Origin: Pseudomonas sp. MUP55
GTDB taxonomy: Bacteria; Pseudomonadota; Gammaproteobacteria; Pseudomonadales; Pseudomonadaceae
Assembly (NCBI RefSeq): GCF_034043515.1
Contig: NZ_CP138214.1
Span: 2,666,001-2,730,000, forward strand
DNA length: 64,000 nucleotides
Direction: 5' to 3'
Position numbers and translations under genes: made by a program. Positions 61,782-64,000 of the stretch are shown piece by piece. The number at the start of each line of letters is the position of its first letter. The stretch's first letter is position 1. The notes below the pieces were generated by a model, which was not told where the DNA came from, made no database searches, and worked only from the letters and a program-made list of their open reading frames with translations.

Positions 61782-63154
61782 GCAAGGGATCTCCGTAGGT
61801 GGTTAAGCAGATCGACGCGGGTGATCAGGCCGTGGAAGCCCGAGGCGTCGGCAATGATGGCGACCAGGCCGCGATCCAGCTCCGCCTGCAGTTCGGCGAG
61901 GCTGGCGCTGGGGGCCAGGGTGTGAAGGGTGCGGGTCATGGCGCTGGCCACGCTCATGGAAAAATGCGTGGCGTCCTGGTGCAGGCCCAGCAGCAGGTCG
62001 GACTCATCGATAACCCCCGCCAGTTGCGTGCCGTCCACCAGCACCGGCAGCTGCGACACATCAGCCAGGCGCATGCGCTGGAAGGCGGTGAGCAGGGTGT
62101 CGTCGGGGCTGACGCTGATCACCCGGCCATCTTCGAAGCGGCGGGCGATCAGGTCGCGCAGGTCGCCGTAGTGCTTGTATTGCAACAGGCCGGCATCGTT
62201 CATCCATTGGTCGTTGTAGACCTTGGACAGGTAGCGCGTGCCGGTGTCGCACACAAAGGTGACCACGCGCTTGGGCTCGGTTTGCTCGCGGCAATAGCGC
62301 AGCGCGGCGGCGAGCAGGGTGCCGGTGGACGAGCCACCAAGAATGCCTTCGGCCTTGAGCAGTTGGCGGGCGTGGTCGAAGCTTTCTTCATCGCTGATGG
62401 AATAGGCGTGACGCACGCTGGACAGGTCGGCAATCGACGGAATGAAATCCTCGCCGATGCCCTCCACCGCCCAGGCGCCAGGGGTTGGCAACTGGCCGCT
62501 GCGGCTGTACTCGGCCATCACCGAACCCACCGGGTCGGCCAGCACCATCGCCAGTTCGGGCTGCACGCGCTTGAAGAAACGCGTCAGCCCGGTGAGGGTG
62601 CCGGCCGAGCCGACGCCCACCACAATCGCATCCACATCGTGCTGGGTTTGCGCCCAGATCTCCGGCGCGGTGCTGGTTTCATGGGCCAGCGGGTTGGCCG
62701 GGTTGTTGAACTGGTCGGCAAAGAACGAACCCGCAATGCCCTTGGCCAGGCGCGCGGCCACGTCCTGGTAATACTCGGGGTGGCCCTTGCCCACATCGGA
62801 GCGGGTGATATGCACCTCGGCGCCCATGGCCTTGAGGTGCAGGACTTTTTCCGTGGACATCTTGTCGGGCACCACCAGCACCACCCGGTAGCCTTTGGCG
62901 CGACCGACCAGCGCCAGGCCCAGGCCGGTATTGCCGGCGGTGGCCTCGATAATCGTGCCACCGGGGCGCAGCCGGCCATCGCGCTCAGCGGCATCGATCA
63001 TGGCCAGGCCAATGCGATCCTTGATCGAACCTCCTGGGTTTTGCGATTCAAGCTTGAGAAATAGGGTGCAAGGGCCGGTATCGAAACGGCTGACCTTGAC
63101 CAGCGGCGTGTTACCGATCAGTTCAAGTACGGCGGGGCGGGATAGGCTGGGCAT
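61778..63154 (-). CDS. Cystathionine beta-synthase with CBS domain pair
   Basis: A 458-residue enzyme. LIGNTPLVKV and the PLP lysine in NPGGSIKDRIG start the fold-type II domain; GGTIIEATAGNTGLGLA and GILGGSSTGTLLAAA contact the cofactor. Residues ~335-458 hold two CBS motifs (VISVSPDDTLLTAFQRMRL and a second one ending GLITRVDLLNHLR). It condenses homocysteine with serine. First gene of the two-gene operon; a 316-base upstream region has a REP-like repeat. Confidence 0.92.
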   Translation of the reverse strand: MPSLSRPAVLELIGNTPLVKVSRFDTGPCTLFLKLESQNPGGSIKDRIGLAMIDAAERDGRLRPGGTIIEATAGNTGLGLALVGRAKGYRVVLVVPDKMSTEKVLHLKAMGAEVHITRSDVGKGHPEYYQDVAARLAKGIAGSFFADQFNNPANPLAHETSTAPEIWAQTQHDVDAIVVGVGSAGTLTGLTRFFKRVQPELAMVLADPVGSVMAEYSRSGQLPTPGAWAVEGIGEDFIPSIADLSSVRHAYSISDEESFDHARQLLKAEGILGGSSTGTLLAAALRYCREQTEPKRVVTFVCDTGTRYLSKVYNDQWMNDAGLLQYKHYGDLRDLIARRFEDGRVISVSPDDTLLTAFQRMRLADVSQLPVLVDGTQLAGVIDESDLLLGLHQDATHFSMSVASAMTRTLHTLAPSASLAELQAELDRGLVAIIADASGFHGLITRVDLLNHLRRSLA

Positions 63155-63337
63155 GTCGTCACCTGGTTACGGGATGGGCGTAGGGTGGGGGGACAGCAGA
63201 ACGCAAGGCATGGCTAGAAACATAGGCCGGTCCCGCGTGGGGTGCAACCGGGTGGTCCGATGCGTGACTTTTTTTGGCGCATGGGCGGTGAAGGGTTAGG
63301 CCGTGGCGAGCACAGGCCTCGTAGGCAACCGAGATCA

Positions 63338-63452
63338 AATGTGGGAGTTGTCGAGCCCCGGCGAGGCTACGAAGGCGGCGGCATTGCTGGCCTATGTACC
63401 ACCTGACCCACCGCTATCGCGGCCTCGCTAAAGCTCGTGCGCTCCCACATTC
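63338..63452. repeat. REPIN-like repeat of a divergent type
   Basis: AATGTGGGAGTTGTCGAGCCCCGGCGAGGC and GCCTCGCTAAAGCTCGTGCGCTCCCACATT (quoted only as arm ends AATGTGGGAG and CTCCCACATT) form imperfect arms. The inner part differs from the other REP types in the window. The rest of 63155-63470 has the CBS operon promoter and nothing else recognisable. Confidence 0.7.
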
Positions 63453-63470
63453 CAACATTCACACACCCCA

Positions 63471-63953
63471 TCAGCGCCCGGCGATGGCGGCTTCGATCGT
63501 GGCGATGTCAATTTTGCCCATGGTCATCATGGCCTCGAACGCGCGCTTGGCAACCGCCGCATCCTTGCTGGTCACCGCATCAACCAGCACCCTTGGCGAG
63601 ATCTGCCATGACACACCCCATTTATCCTTGCACCAGCCACACGCGCTTTCCTGCCCGCCATTGCTCACGATGGCGTCCCACAACCGGTCGGTTTCCGCCT
63701 GGTCATCGGTGGCCACCTGAAACGAAAATGCTTCACTGTGCTTGAACGCCGCGCCACCGTTCAGGCCGATGCAGGGGATGCCCAGCACGGTGAACTCCAC
63801 CGTCAATGCATCGCCTTGCTTGCCGGACGGATAGTCGCCGGGGGCGTAGTGCACGGCCTTTACTTCGCTATCGGAAAATGTTTTGGCATAGAAGGTCGCC
63901 GCCTCCAGCGCATCGCCGTTGTACCAGAGGCAAATCTTGTTCTTGTCGTTCAT
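63471..63953 (-). CDS. VOC-fold protein (PhnB / 3-dmu-9_3-mt type)
   Basis: A 160-residue protein. ICLWYNGDALEAATFYAKTF at the start and FTVLGIPCIGLNGGAAFKHS, then CGWCKDKWGVSWQISP, are typical of the PhnB/3-demethylubiquinone-like VOC family. Most members have no known activity. ATG 63953 has GAGGAG upstream. The remaining bases to 64000 show no feature. Confidence 0.87.
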   Translation of the reverse strand: MNDKNKICLWYNGDALEAATFYAKTFSDSEVKAVHYAPGDYPSGKQGDALTVEFTVLGIPCIGLNGGAAFKHSEAFSFQVATDDQAETDRLWDAIVSNGGQESACGWCKDKWGVSWQISPRVLVDAVTSKDAAVAKRAFEAMMTMGKIDIATIEAAIAGR

Positions 63954-64000
63954 CGCAGTCTCCTCGGGTTGAAAGGTGCCTGAAGTTTAGACCACCGCTA

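Overview
The window is chromosomal DNA of a fluorescent-group Pseudomonas. The evidence is the high G+C coding style, family-typical proteins (PepN, AcnB, MiaE, AmpC/AmpR, ProP, the OsmC/YcaO fusion) and many intergenic REP/REPIN palindromes of the types known from P. fluorescens genomes. No rRNA, tRNA, CRISPR array or prophage was seen.

Layout. 0-5 kb: a forward run of a membrane-protein tail, a TPR protein, DUF1315, DUF2797 and pepN. 5-10.6 kb: a mostly reverse block with a cupin, a MocR regulator, SDR plus APH-like kinase, a 2-hydroxyacid dehydrogenase and a cysteine hydrolase preceded by a possible attenuator. 11-13 kb: a serine/threonine-type transporter followed by a tandem array of REPINs carrying decayed copies of its own 3' end. 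13-21.6 kb: acnB, DUF1289, a tandem Usp, miaE, an MFS exporter and an RstA/RstB-like two-component pair. 21.8-28.5 kb: an accessory segment with a beta-lactamase-fold lipoprotein that has lost its SxxK pair, a divergent terpene synthase / isoprenyl diphosphate synthase pair in visibly more AT-rich DNA, then ampC and ampR. 28.6-44.9 kb: hydrolases, a thioesterase, several transporters (EamA, Fsr-like, NepI-like, ProP, ExuT-like) and their likely regulators (MocR, AraC). 44.9-53 kb: a sugar dehydrogenase lipoprotein pair, a UvsE-type endonuclease, a small ATPase plus nucleotidyltransferase, an isochorismatase-fold protein, and a TetR/GST pair with duplicated operators. 53-59 kb: a large SF1 helicase-phospholipase D fusion and an OsmC-YcaO fusion. 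59-60.3 kb: an IS110-family element inserted in a REP. 60.6-63.2 kb: a cystathionine beta-synthase / gamma-lyase-type operon. The last gene is a VOC-fold protein.

Main points of interest. (1) The IS110 element splits a REP exactly at a two-base core. Its 200-base noncoding end folds into two bulged stem-loops whose loop sides match the REP target and the element's own ends, so a bridge RNA and its guides can be read from the sequence. (2) A compact terpene synthase plus prenyl diphosphate synthase pair has an off-register second metal motif. (3) At two unrelated loci a gene's 3' end and the adjacent REPIN have been duplicated together in tandem. (4) A helicase-PLD fusion resembles type II Mokosh anti-phage proteins. 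(5) A short leader ORF and terminator precede a cysteine hydrolase gene. (6) Several perfect inverted repeats next to regulator genes are strong operator candidates.
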